From NCBI RefSeq assembly GCF_003286085.1, contig NW_020825424.1:186001-250000 (forward strand): a stretch of 64,000 nt of DNA. Direction: 5' to 3'. Under the pieces are notes generated by a model that worked only from the letters and a program-made list of their open reading frames with translations, ran no database searches and was not told where the DNA came from. The position numbers were made by a program, and so were the translations under genes. This document shows, piece after piece, positions 20,248-30,565 of this stretch; positions within the stretch are counted from its first letter, which is position 1; each line of letters starts with the position of its first letter. This DNA comes from Drosophila persimilis (taxonomy: Eukaryota > Arthropoda > Insecta > Diptera > Drosophilidae).

Positions 20248-21652
20248 CCTTTAGTAATTAAGGGAAAGATCCTACTGCAGGAGTTTTGGCTCAACAAGCT
20301 AGATTGGGATGAGTCAATTCCAATGAACTTGGAAACAGCATGGAACTTATTAAAAGAATCCTTGGGTCAGTTGGAGAAGATTACCATACCTCGATTTGTG
20401 CATACTGATCCCATGTCACCGATTCAAGTACATGCCTTTGCCGACGCATCCATGAGAGCTTATGGAGCCTGCGTCTATATCCGTAGAAAGACTGCAGAAG
20501 GTTTCAAGGTCTCCTTGTTGACTGCAAAGTCGAAAGTAGCGCCACTCAAGACGACAACGCTCCCAAGGCTTGAGTTATGTGCCGCTCACCTACTAGCAGA
20601 CCTTTGTCACCGAATCAAATCACTGCTCAAGGTTCCAATTGAGAAAATGATATTCTGGTCATATTCAGAAGTTACTCTTCATTAGATCAGATCCCACCCT
20701 TCGTCGTTGTCAACATTCGTTGCGAACCGAGTAGCCGAGATTCAAGAGTGGTCAAGTGAAGCTACGTGGCGGCATGTGCCAACAAAACAGAACCCAGCAG
20801 ACATAGTTTCGAGAGGTTGTGACGTAGAGGAAATCGTGCAGTCGATCTGGTTTGGTGGACCAGAGTTCTTAAAGTTGGAAGAAGATAGCTGGCCCAGAAA
20901 TCCACACTTCGAGCTTTCCGAAGAAGAGCTACAGATGGAAAGTCGGAAGAAATCGGTTGGACTGACCGTCGCGGCCAAACCAAATTATTTAGTGGATGTA
21001 ATCGAGGGATACTCGTCACCCCTCAAACTGCTAAGAGTTTTCGTTTTCGTGTTCCGCTTCATCCGAAAATGCAAAGACAAAAGTCTCAACTTTGGAAAAA
21101 TTCCGTCATCCGTAGAATACGACGAGGCGTTTCTAAAAATAGTAAAATAACACAGAAAAATGAGTCTCAAGAAGATATTGAAAGGGTTCGTAAAGGCACC
21201 AAGTTAGGCCCCAGTCTTCAGCGCTTGAGTCCCTTCATCCATGAAGAGGCTGGGACATGGTGCTGTTTTTCGTTGTTGCGAGTTGGGGGGCGACTAGTTA
21301 ACGCTCCTATGTCAGATAATGCCAAGTTTCCCTTTTTATTGACAAAACGCTCGCAGTTTGTGCAGACATACGTTCGCTATCTGCATCAAACGAATTTTCA
21401 TGCCGGCCCACGAGCACTCGTGAGTATCCTTAGACAGTTAGGTCGTGTATTCGTTGCTTTAAATGCAAGCCGCTACTACAGACCCAAATGATGGGCAACT
21501 TACCCGCAGACCGGCTCCGTGCTCTCCGCCCATTTTCAGTATGTGGCGTTGATTTTTGTGGCCCAGTCTATACGACTCTGAAAATTCGTGGAAGGCCCCC
21601 TTATAAGTCCTACATAGCATTATTTGTCTGTTTTGCGTCCAAGGCGGTTAGT
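20248..21652 (+). pseudogene. pol: BEL-A pol, 3' portion (RNase H to integrase core), truncated
   Basis: Resumes directly after BEL-B1 with IKGKILLQEFW, colinear with BEL-B2. The RNase H motif HAFADASM is at about 20440. A TAG at 20683-20685 replaces the Trp codon found in BEL-B2 after VTLH. The frame shifts near 21150, and again near 21455 where the zinc-binding part of integrase has lost sequence. The first catalytic Asp (CGVDFCGPV, about 21545) is present. The gene stops being recognisable at about 21652, before the second Asp, where unrelated sequence begins. No 3' LTR of BEL-A is in the window. Confidence 0.85.
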
Positions 21653-22075
21653 AGTTATTATATAGGCACTTTGCTATGGGACAGTGTTAAGTACACAAAG
21701 GAGGAATATAAATTATAGAGAAAGTAGAAAGGTTCAAGGGCATCGAAACCGTTTCTCAGGAAACACTTAAAAAATACCTCTAAACTATCACATTAGATTC
21801 ATTGCAAAGGGATGACCTACCTGTTTGAGGGTTGTTTGAATCGCAACACGGGACCAATCGTTAAAACAGGTTCATTGACAGTAAGAGGGAGGAGAGAGAA
21901 TATAAATGAGCGAAGGATCGATTTGAGAGGATTTTACATGGTTGAGAAACAGGATTGAGATCGAAGTTAGTTCACATTATCACCGATAGGTGGCGCCACC
22001 AAGTAGTAAGGATAAGGGACGGCCGTATATTTACTCTAAGTAGCATTAATTAATTTTGATGTCTTTTGAACAGAG
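21653..22075. other. Unassigned 420-bp block between BEL-A and Gypsy-A
   Basis: Sharp left junction inside BEL-A integrase and sharp right junction inside Gypsy-A gag. It contains no ORF of note. Features are a TATAAATTATAGAG tract at about 21707, AGAGAGAATATAAATGAG at about 21893 and GATAGGTGGCGCCACC at about 21985. It could be part of an unrecognised LTR. It does not match other parts of the window. Confidence 0.4.
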
Positions 22076-23076
22076 CATAAGCTGCTGCAAGAAAGAAAGA
22101 GGAAGAGTAGTGAGTCGATGAACGAGTACTTGCTGCAGATGAGAAAAATAGCAGCAGTCGGACATGTTGAAGACGCGGCTGTTATAAGCCATATTGTGAA
22201 CGGTCTGGACATAAGAAAAGAGTATAAGTATGCCATGTATCGCTGTAAGACCTTCAGGGCCTTGAAAGAAGAGTTCGATATCTATGATCGTTTGAACATA
22301 TTGGAGAAGAAGGGCAATAACGAACAGCATAAGACGAGTTTCAAGCAGCAAAGTGGGCAAAGCGGTAAAAAAGAATATTGCTATAACTGTGGATCAGGAG
22401 AACACAAACGCAAAGACTGCAAAGCCGAAACGAAGTGTTTTAACTGCAATCAGAATGGTCACATTTCGCGTAACTGTCCTTATGAAGCTGATAAAGTTGA
22501 TAAAGTTCGCGTCATTTTGGATCGCAGTCGCATGAAAAAAATTCAAATAAACGGCATTGTAGTTGACTGTCTTGTGGATACAGGGTCAGATGTAACCATA
22601 ATCAAAGAGAGTATGTTGAAGACCATGAAAAACGTTTGAAGTGCACAACTATGTTGCGCGGTCTGGGTCAGATATCAACAAAGCCTGTTGGATACTTTAA
22701 TGCAGAAGTTACCGTGGATAACTTGCAGACCACACAGAAGTTTTTAGTAGTCCCCAGTAGCCAGATTGATTTCGACGCACTTTTGGGGCATGATTTCATT
22801 AAAAAGTTCCGTTTCGTCGCTGATATGCAAGGATACACGTTCTTGAAGCATGACGCAGATCCTGTGCCAACAGATGAGCATGCTCTTACATATAATGTAA
22901 CTGAAGATTCATCCTTTGTAGCTCCACCGCAATATCGAAAAGACGTTGAACAGATGATAAGAAACAGTTACCAAATGCCCACAGAAGTTGCAAAGCAGTC
23001 TCCAATTCAACTGAAGATAGTTCCCGACGGAGTAATCAAGCCGTTTCATCACTCACCGAGTCGTTTATCGACAGAC
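22076..23076 (+). pseudogene. gag: Gypsy-A gag (3' part) and protease, interrupted
   Basis: Colinear with Gypsy-B from CATAAGCTGCTGCAAG onward; the first 100 or so codons of gag are missing. It carries two CCHC knuckles, CYNCGSGEHKRKDC and CFNCNQNGHISRNC, and the retropepsin motif VDTGSDVTII. A 7-bp deletion near 22636 shifts the frame. At 23076 the gene is cut by the 11.7-kb element, with AGAC duplicated, and it continues at 34784. This copy keeps TGC (Cys) at the first knuckle codon where Gypsy-B has TGA. Confidence 0.88.
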
Positions 23077-24499
23077 TGTAAGGAAGTTCTCAGGCCGAGG
23101 TACAGCTTCTCAGTCTGTCCAGGGCCCGGTCCTTCCCCACAGCAAAATTTGTTGTGTGAGGACCTAAGGGGAGAGCCGCTCGTGGCGAAAGCGCGCCCGT
23201 GGGGGATCGTGGGACGGTCGGGCCTGGCCCGGCTACGAGGCGTGGGTGAAGCCGTGCTTGGGAGCTGCAGAGACGTGCGTTGGGGGTCATGTGTGGCGGC
23301 AGAAGAGGTTTGGATCAGGGATCGGAAGGGTATGGGAGAGGGGAGCCCAGCTCAGCAGATGCCGCATGATCCACGACTCACATCTGCGTCGCCAGGTCCC
23401 CAGGGGGAAAAGGTACAGGAGAGGAAAAAAAACCCAGCTTGGTGAATGCCGCGTGATCCACGACTCACATCCACTTCGCTGGGCCTCCCGGGAAAAGGGA
23501 AGAGAGGGGGAGGGGGAGTGAGTGACTCCTACGGGAGAATGTTCTGAGACAGGTGGGGTGAGGTTGGTGTCTTTATTATTTTCGGATCATTTCCCTACTT
23601 AAAATCCCGCGCCTGCAGCGGGGAAATAAGCGCCAAAAAAAACTTATATTAAACAACATGTGGGCATAGATATGTAAAACAACTGTGGGAATGTTCTGTC
23701 TATACCTGCCTACTGCACCGATCTGTTCCCCCAGAGATCACATACGTAAGGTGGCTCACCCTTGTTTCCCTCCTTTGGGGTCCTGGTATCCCGCGGCGGG
23801 TCCTCGTCACTTCGGCTTATCTCGTACACCGCGTGGTCACAGCTTGTTCTTTTCTTTTTACACGGCGCGCTCGCGGCTTATTTTTCCGCCACACAACCGG
23901 TCTTGTTCAGCTCTCGGAGATCACTCCTGAGCCTGGCCTGCGCTGGACCGTGCCAGGCCTCTCCTTTGTCTTTTCCCAGCTTCTCTGCCGCTTCGTGGCT
24001 GCGCAGCTTCGGCTGTCGGCCTCGGCGGCGTGGGCGATCGGCTGCGTCTGTGTATTCTCTGCTTCGCCGTCGGCTCTTTCCTCGGCTGCGTGGGCGTAAG
24101 GCCGATCGGCGGCTTCTCTGCCGCTTCGCTCTCTTTCCTCTGTGTATTGCCGTTCTCATCGTTGCGTTCTCTCTTTCGTGTGTGTATAGCCGTCCTCTTC
24201 GTTGCGTTCTCTCTTTCGTGTGTGTATAGCCGTTCTCTTCGTTGCGTCTCTCTTTCGTGTGTGTTCTCTTACTAATAGAAAAAACCCCACTGTTTTGGTT
24301 TTCTTAGCCTATTTCTTATTTTAATTAAGGAACGGAGGATTCATTTGTTTGTCTTGGTAATAATAATAGTACTAGTAATATAATGAGATAATGAGATAAA
24401 GATAACAGGAGATAATAATGAAACTAGGTAACAACCGTCGGGGCGGTCCCTTCAAGGGATGGTGTCGTGATCTCTATTGTGAAGGCTTATGCCTTCACA
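23077..24499 (-). repeat. Ulysses-like element 3' LTR, 1423 bp
   Basis: Starts TGTAAGGAAGTTCTCAGG and ends GCCTTCACA. Inside are two copies of an 86-bp-scale unit around GATCCACGACTCACATC (about 23360-23490) and three copies of a 37-bp-scale unit around TCTCTCTTTCGTGTGTGTAT (about 24150-24262). It is otherwise very close to the right LTR. The plus-strand ORFs here are composition artefacts. Confidence 0.9.
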
Positions 24500-24514
24500 C
24501 TCCCTTCCTACTTC
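24500..24514 (-). other. Polypurine tract of Ulysses-like element
   Basis: On the minus strand GAAGTAGGAAGGGAG directly abuts the 3' LTR start (TGTGAAGGC). This is the position and composition expected of the plus-strand primer for reverse transcription. The last codon of the third ORF lies within it. Confidence 0.75.
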
Positions 24515-26358
24515 GGGGTGGGGCGCGGTGAAATGCGCACCAAATTTCCGCTGATGCATACGCGGAAGCGTTGGCCGTCGTGGTGTTCCAGGCTGCGGAT
24601 CCGGCCGCGCCCGTGACGCGCCGCGTTTACCTGAGCGCTGGCGCCTTCCAGCAAGCTTTGCGGGATGCGACGGTCAGGCGTGCTGACCCGCCAGGCGACT
24701 GGGGCGATTGGCCATTCCTGCTCCTCCTGCAGCGCGTTTAGCGCGGGCATCTCGTCGAACGCTTTGAGCAGTCCGCCCGCCTCTGCATCTTCCAAGCCCA
24801 ATGACAGGTCGCTGTCCTCCTTTGGGTGGCTCGGGTTTCCTGGTTCGGCCTCTCGGGTCGTGCAGCTCGTCGATTTCGGGTTCGGTGCGTTGGGGTCGGT
24901 GGGAACTGGCGATAGCCACTTTATTGGTGCGTGGTCCAGCGGCTGCCAGTCGGGATTCACCCTTCTTTCCGGGGCTGCCGCCTCCTCCTGCGCGTCCCAC
25001 TCCTGTAGTCTGGCGTGCCACCCGTCGTCCCAGCTGGTGTCCGGGATCGGGCCGTTTGGGTTCGCCTGCCCTCCGAAGATCCAGGCTACCTCCTCGTCTC
25101 CGTCATCCCTGGGTATCGGGGACACGGGGCCGTCCTGTAGGCCGAGTTCCTGGAGTAGTTGGGGCAGCTCATTGCCGGTTACGCGGCTGGGTGGCTCGTT
25201 TTCATCCTGAAGGCCGAGGTTCCGGAGCCGTCGGGGCAGCGCATCGCCCAGACTGTCGTCGCGGATCCGTAGCGGAGTGGTATCGTCCTCTCCTAGGAGC
25301 GGTACCTCTTCGCCGCTTGCGGTGTCGTTGTCTGCCGCCGGGATGATCTCCCTCTCGGGCCTGGGTGGAGTGATGGGCCGTGGATGGGCGAGCAGCAGCT
25401 GCAGGGTCTTATCGGCGTCCTTCCAGGTGGTCCAAGGGGCCACGTCCACCGCGATGTTGGCTGGAGTGTCCTTCTGGCAGTTGGCCGGCCCATCTTCGTC
25501 CTCGCTCACGTCTGAGTATGGGCACGTCGCGGCCCGCTCGGCCTCCAGTTGGCGGTTTAGCTCCCGGACGGAGTGCTTGACCCATGGACGGCCACCCGCT
25601 TTCCCGAAACGTCGGTCGTGCAGGACCTCTTCATCGGTGCTTGCCTGGCAGGTCGGCTCCCAGTGCTTGTCGGCCTCCATCGTCGGGCTGGTGAACCCTT
25701 CGTCGGAGCTGCTGTCGTAGTTCGGCCGTGGGGTCAGCGGGTTTCCCATGCGGTACAGGTAATAGGGCGGTGGTGGTGGGGACCGCAGCCGCAGTTTGTG
25801 CGCGACTGGGGAGCTGCTCTGCCCCTCGGAGTTGGGGTCCAGGCTGACGTGCCCTGGCTCGACGCGTCTTCGAGTCGCGCGTGGGGTGACGGCGGTGCCT
25901 GTTCCTTGGCCTGGATGCTTGCGGCGGCGTGGGCGTCTTGGTGGCTCCTGCTGGGCCCGGCCTGCTCGGACCTCCCCGTCTGAGTCCGATGACCGCATCG
26001 CCTCTACTGTGATGATTCCCGACGGATTGTTTCGCGACGTGCTCGGACGGACTACGTCGTTGAGCCATGCCCAGGTCGTGGTTGTCGGTCGGCGGGGCGA
26101 CGGTGGGCCTTCGGGGCGGGCAAGACGTCGGGATGGCCTAGGTGGCCTGGGTGGTCGTGGTATGGCTCCTGTCGATGGGCCATGCTGCGTTGTGTTGCCT
26201 GGTTCTGCTTGCGGGTCCGGGGCGTGGTGTCTTGCTGGTGGTTGGCTGGTCGTGGACCGTGGTTGCCTTGAGCTGGGCGGCGACGCACCCCTAGGATGCG
26301 CCTCCGTGCCATCCTCTGCCTCTAGAGGCTGTGCGTCGCTCGTCCTTGGGTTGTCCAT
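24508..26358 (-). CDS. Third ORF of Ulysses-like element, 616 aa, function unknown
   Basis: An uninterrupted frame from ATG 26358 to 24508, between the end of pol and the 3' LTR, where envelope genes lie in some Ty3/Gypsy elements. The product is rich in Pro, Arg, Ser, Glu and Asp. It has no signal peptide, hydrophobic segment, cysteine pattern or other envelope feature that I can see, so I do not call it env. The N-terminal 250 residues are disordered in appearance; acidic stretches follow (about 300-450); the C-terminus (RFRVCISGNLVRI) looks folded. It is longer than 600 codons and intact while pol and gag are broken. GC-rich sequence makes long chance frames more likely, and the opposite strand also has open frames here. 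Confidence 0.55.
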   Translation of the reverse strand: MDNPRTSDAQPLEAEDGTEAHPRGASPPSSRQPRSTTSQPPARHHAPDPQAEPGNTTQHGPSTGAIPRPPRPPRPSRRLARPEGPPSPRRPTTTTWAWLNDVVRPSTSRNNPSGIITVEAMRSSDSDGEVRAGRAQQEPPRRPRRRKHPGQGTGTAVTPRATRRRVEPGHVSLDPNSEGQSSSPVAHKLRLRSPPPPPYYLYRMGNPLTPRPNYDSSSDEGFTSPTMEADKHWEPTCQASTDEEVLHDRRFGKAGGRPWVKHSVRELNRQLEAERAATCPYSDVSEDEDGPANCQKDTPANIAVDVAPWTTWKDADKTLQLLLAHPRPITPPRPEREIIPAADNDTASGEEVPLLGEDDTTPLRIRDDSLGDALPRRLRNLGLQDENEPPSRVTGNELPQLLQELGLQDGPVSPIPRDDGDEEVAWIFGGQANPNGPIPDTSWDDGWHARLQEWDAQEEAAAPERRVNPDWQPLDHAPIKWLSPVPTDPNAPNPKSTSCTTREAEPGNPSHPKEDSDLSLGLEDAEAGGLLKAFDEMPALNALQEEQEWPIAPVAWRVSTPDRRIPQSLLEGASAQVNAARHGRGRIRSLEHHDGQRFRVCISGNLVRISPRPTPK

Positions 26359-26576
26359 GTCGGATCTGGTGGGGGGAAGAAACCTTGTTTGGTTAGAACC
26401 TGACCTGTGCCACTGATGTGCCCTGTGCCCTGGGTTTCCCTGATCGGTGCATTTTCTAGTTCTGGCTATTTCTTACTCTAATCCCTTAAGGGGAGTTAAG
26501 CTATCTTACTGCGTGTGTACGCGTTTGCCCCTTGCGGGGCGAGGACATTATGGCAGCGCACCACCATAAGTGGCCC

Positions 26577-29500
26577 TCATGAACTCGCGGTTTTCCTGGT
26601 GCTGGGGTCGTCGTCATCGTTGTCTTCGTTGTCTTCGCTGGTGAGTGTGTGCTCGTTGTCGTGGTAAGCCTTGAGGTCGGCTAGTCCGGCCGTTCGTCGT
26701 TGTCTTCCCGGATGCTTCTGGAGTCGTGCTATGGTGGGAGAAATAAATTTAATTACTTTGTAAGGCCCCTCATATTTGGGAGCCAGTTTGGCAGCGAAGT
26801 TGTCCGCCGCTTTGGACAGGTGATGTTGGCGTAGCATCACGAGCGTCCCGATCGTGGGTCTCCATTCGCGTCGACGTAGGTTGTAGGTCCTGCTCTGCGT
26901 CTGTGATGCCTGCTGGGTATTTTCCTGTACGATGGCGAAGATTTCCTTGAGTCGCTTGGCCTTGTCGGTTGGGGTCTCTGTCACTTCGCCTAGTCCTGGG
27001 GTCGTCTCTTCGTACAAGGCTCCAGGCAACCGAGGTTCCCGGCCGAGTACGATGAATGCTGGGCTGAAGCCTGTGGTGTCCGATGTGCTGCTGTTGATGG
27101 CTAGGCTGAGTTCGGGCAGCAGCTCGTCCCATGTCCGCTGGTCTCCATCGATGTACTGGGCGATCATGGTTTTGATCGTCCTATTGGCTCGTTCCGTGGG
27201 GTTTTGTTGTGGCGTATAGGGCGCCGTATACTCCAGTTCCATGCCTGCTAGTTTGCAGAACTTTCGGAAAGAGCGACTTGTGAATTGGGTCCCGTTGTCG
27301 CATACGAATTTCCGTGGTGTTCCGAAGCGACTTAGGATCCGTTCCCGGAAAGCGGTCTACAGTAGTGCGGTGGTGGCCTTGCGGAGTGGGACCAACTCCA
27401 CCCACTTGCTGAAGGCGTCGAAGAACACCAGCAACATAGTATTGCCGTGTTTGGATCGGGGCAATGGTCCAATGAAGTCGGCGCAGACGATGTCCAGTGG
27501 TTCCTGGGCTTGGCGGGTGTGCATCTTCCCTCCTGGTTTGGTTTGACTCACCTTGTACTGCTGGCACTTGGTGCACTGCTGGATATATCGGGCGATATCT
27601 CGGTGCAGTCCGGGCCAGTAGTACCTCTGGGCTATTCGTGTCGCTGTATTCCTGATTCCGAGGTGTCCTGCTGTCGGATGGTCGTGGCACTCTTCTAGCA
27701 CGCGTCGGCGGTGGTCCTTGTGGACACATAGTTTCCATTTGATAGGGTCTTCTTCGCTGGTTCTGCTGCTGGCTCGTTTGTATATTTGGTCGCTCTCGAT
27801 GATGAACTCCGGACGTCCTTCCGGCTGTTCCTGGATCCGCTTGCGGAGCCTCTGCAGCCAGGGGCAGGGGCAAGGGTCCCGGTCTTCGTCCACTCGCTGC
27901 AGGGTTTCTACTGGTTGTCGTGAGAGGGCGTCAGCCACAACGTTCTGGCTTCCCCGGCGGTAGTGGATGTCAAACCGATATTGCTGGAGCTCCAAGGCCC
28001 AGCGGGCGATGCGTCCCGTTGGATTATCGATGGAGTTCAACCACTTCAAGGCGAGGTGATCCGTGATTACATCGAAGTGGTACTCTTTCTCGGTGGCCGA
28101 GTAGTTTTCCTCTGCCTTGAGTAGTCGACGGCTTGCGTAGGCGATGACTCTTTCTGCTCCGTCGATCTGTTGTGTCAATACTGCTCCGAGGCCATACGAA
28201 CTGGCGTCCGTTTGGAGTACGAATCGCTCGGCGAAGTCGGGGCATGCCAGGACTGGTGCTTGCGTGAGTCTTTCCTTGAGAGTCTCGAATGCCTGCTGTT
28301 GTTCGTCTGTCCACTCCCACTTTTGATCCTTTTTGAGCAGGTTGGTCATGGGCTGGACCACCGTGGCGAAGTTGGGGACGAAGCGTCGGTACCAGGATGC
28401 CATCCCGATGCAGCGTCGCAGTTCTTTCAGTGTGGTGGGCGGTGCTAGTTTCTGGACTGCGCTGACCTTGTCTGGGTCCGTGTGGATGCCTTGTTCGCTG
28501 ATGACATGGCCGAGGTAGACTAAACTCTTCCTGAAGAAACTACACTTGTTTCTGTTCACTCGGAGGTTCGCCTCTCGCAGCCTCCTGAACACCTCGCGAA
28601 GGTGGTCGATGTGTTCTTCTAGCGTGGCTCCGATGACGATGATATCGTCGAGATACGCGAACGCGTACGGCTCCATGGTGGGTCCGATGACGCTGTCCAA
28701 AGCTCGCTGGAACGTCGCTGGGGCTGAGTGCAGGCCGAAAGGCATGACCTTCCACTGGAAGAGTCCTCTGCCGGGGACGGTAAATGCTGTTGCCTCTCTG
28801 CTGCCCTCGGCCACCGGGATCTGCCAGTATCCGTTTTTGAGGTCCAGCGTGGAGATGTAGCGAGCGTGGCGAAGTCTCTCGAGAATGTGGTTAATCCGTG
28901 GCAGCGGATATGCGTCCGGCACCGAGCGGGCATTTAGCTGGCGATAATCCACGCACATTCGCATTTCTCCGGTCTTCTTTCCTACCAAGACGATTGGGGC
29001 GCTGTGGGGACTGTGGGATGGCTCGATCCTTCCGTCCCGTAGCAGCTCGTCCACCTGCGCGTTGATGATCTTCTGCATGGCCGGGTTCTTCGGGAAATAG
29101 CGCTGCTTCACGGGCCTGTCGTCTCGCATTGTTATCGTGTGTTCGGCGATGTGGGAGACTCCAGCTAGTCCGTCGAATTTCGCCAGTTCTTCTTCCAGAA
29201 ACTTGCCTGCACACGGCGTGGGGGGTGGTTCGGGGTCTGGGTCTTGCTGCCACGGCGATAGGTCCTCCAGTTCCAGAGCGGTAATGGCGGCCAAGATCGC
29301 GGTCTCGTAGTCATCCGAGTCGGCTGGGCGAAACGGGTTGCGTTCCCGAGCTATCTCGGTGTCGGCTAATGGCTCCAGTTGGTAGTCCGTCGTCGGGGTT
29401 TCTGTGATCTCGCCCTGTGGTATCGGGGTTCGTGGCTTGCGTGATGTCTGTCGTGCTGGATTCCTACGTGGTGACTCCCGGTTCGATGAGCTGGCCCTGG

Positions 29501-29978
29501 AGTGGTCCCGCGGGGCCGCAGCTATCTTTGCTGGAGTATTCTGGTGATTCCTGGGTTCTGTTGCTGACTCCCGGTTCGATGAGCTGGCCCTGAGTTGGTC
29601 CAGCGGCGCTGAAGCTATCTCTGCCGAAGTTTTCTGCTTTCTGCTGTGTCCTGGTGGTGACTCCTGGTTTGACGAGCTGGCCCTGGATTGATCCAGTGGA
29701 GCCGTCGCTGTCTCTGCCAAAGTCCTTTGTTTCCTGCTGTGTCCTGTTGGTGACTCCTGGTTCGACGAGCTGGCCCTGGATTGATCCAGTGGAGCCGTAG
29801 CTGTCTCTGCCAAAGTCCTCTGTTTCCTGCTGTGTCCTGTTGGTGACTCCTGGTTCGACGAGCTGGCCCTGGATTGATCCAGTGGCTCCGGAGCTGTCTC
29901 TGCCAAAGTCTTCGTTTTGTTGCGTTGTCCTGTTGGTGTCGGGGTCCGTGCTGGGGAACTGGCCATGGTTGGTTCCAT
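26577..29978 (-). pseudogene. pol: Ulysses-like pol: RT, RNase H, integrase, one nonsense codon
   Basis: Frame from ATG 29978 to 27357, then in the same frame to 26577; the only break is a TAG at 27357-27359. Residues about 1-190 are a repetitive linker. RT follows, with VDYRQLNARSVPDAYPLPRI and YLDDIIVIG (catalytic YLDD). RNase H contains LQTDASSYGLGAVL, and HPTAGHLGIRNT with CTKCQQ forms the integrase zinc-binding domain. The integrase catalytic triad is complete: VCADFIGPL, VCDNGTQF and NPTERANR. The C-terminal domain ends in a Glu/Asp-rich tail. With so few defects, this is the least decayed pol in the window. Confidence 0.92.
29464..29940 (-). repeat. 93-bp tandem repeats in pol linker, about five units
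   Basis: The linker between protease and RT consists of imperfect 31-residue repeats built on LDQSRASSSNQESP and HSRKQRTLAETA. At least three units are nearly identical and the outer ones (SSNRES) are diverged. All stay in frame, so expansion or contraction by whole units does not disturb pol. Confidence 0.85.
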
Positions 29979-30199
29979 CGGTGTCGCAGTTCGTCCGTCG
30001 TAGCTTTCTCGTGTCCTGTTGGGGTGGCGTAGTTCCGGGGGTTGTTGTTGCTTGATCTTGTCTGGTAGGGCTTTGTTGTCGCTTGCGGTTGGATTGTTCG
30101 TGGTTGGCTGTGGGGGTGTTGGTCTGCGGCTGGTCTCGGATGGCAGTGGAGTCCGCGAACGTGACAGACCGTGGGCGTGGCTGGGCGGTGCATGATGGT

Positions 30200-30541
30200 A
30201 TCGTCCCGGCGGGTTTCTGCTGCAATTTCAGCTGAAGATATGCCCGTCCGCAGTGGATCCTTGCGCGGATGCCACAGAGGAAGTCGAGTCCCAAGATTGC
30301 AGTCGTCTAATACTGTGGGGAGTATAAGCAGAGATACCTGTGTTTCTTGCTGATCCAGGCGCACTGTGACTGCTATCGCTTGGTTGATCTCCTTCCTGGT
30401 TCCATCTGCCAGGCGGATCCTGGTCCTCACCTCTCGCCTGTTCTCGGTCGTCCCTATCTCCTTCGCCAGCCGCTCACTGATGAAGGATCGTGTGGCTCCA
30501 GTGTCGAGGGTGGCCGCAAATGCTTTCCCATTGATGTCCAC
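30200..30541 (-). pseudogene. Ulysses-like protease, frameshifted
   Basis: Frame from 30541 begins MDINGKAFAATLDTGATRSF, with the retropepsin catalytic triplet DTG. After LPTVLDDC (about 30300) the protease C-terminal part continues in another frame as GLDFL...GIRARI, the usual place of the second hydrophobic-hydrophobic-Gly region. A frameshift therefore divides the domain. Gag lies upstream and pol downstream. Confidence 0.8.
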
Positions 30542-30565
30542 CAGGGCAGCGATCCAGCGTCATGC

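Noticed and set aside
23246-24275. Several plus- and minus-strand ORFs of 80-155 codons
   Set aside because: They lie inside the GC-rich LTR, recur in the other LTR with frame changes, and have no recognisable protein features.
24508-26358. Envelope gene of an errantivirus-like element
   Set aside because: Position fits, but there is no signal peptide, transmembrane segment, furin-like site or Cys pattern.
24665-26416. Long plus-strand ORFs of up to 206 codons opposite the third ORF
   Set aside because: They are shadows of the 616-codon minus-strand frame at high GC; they overlap one another and look random.
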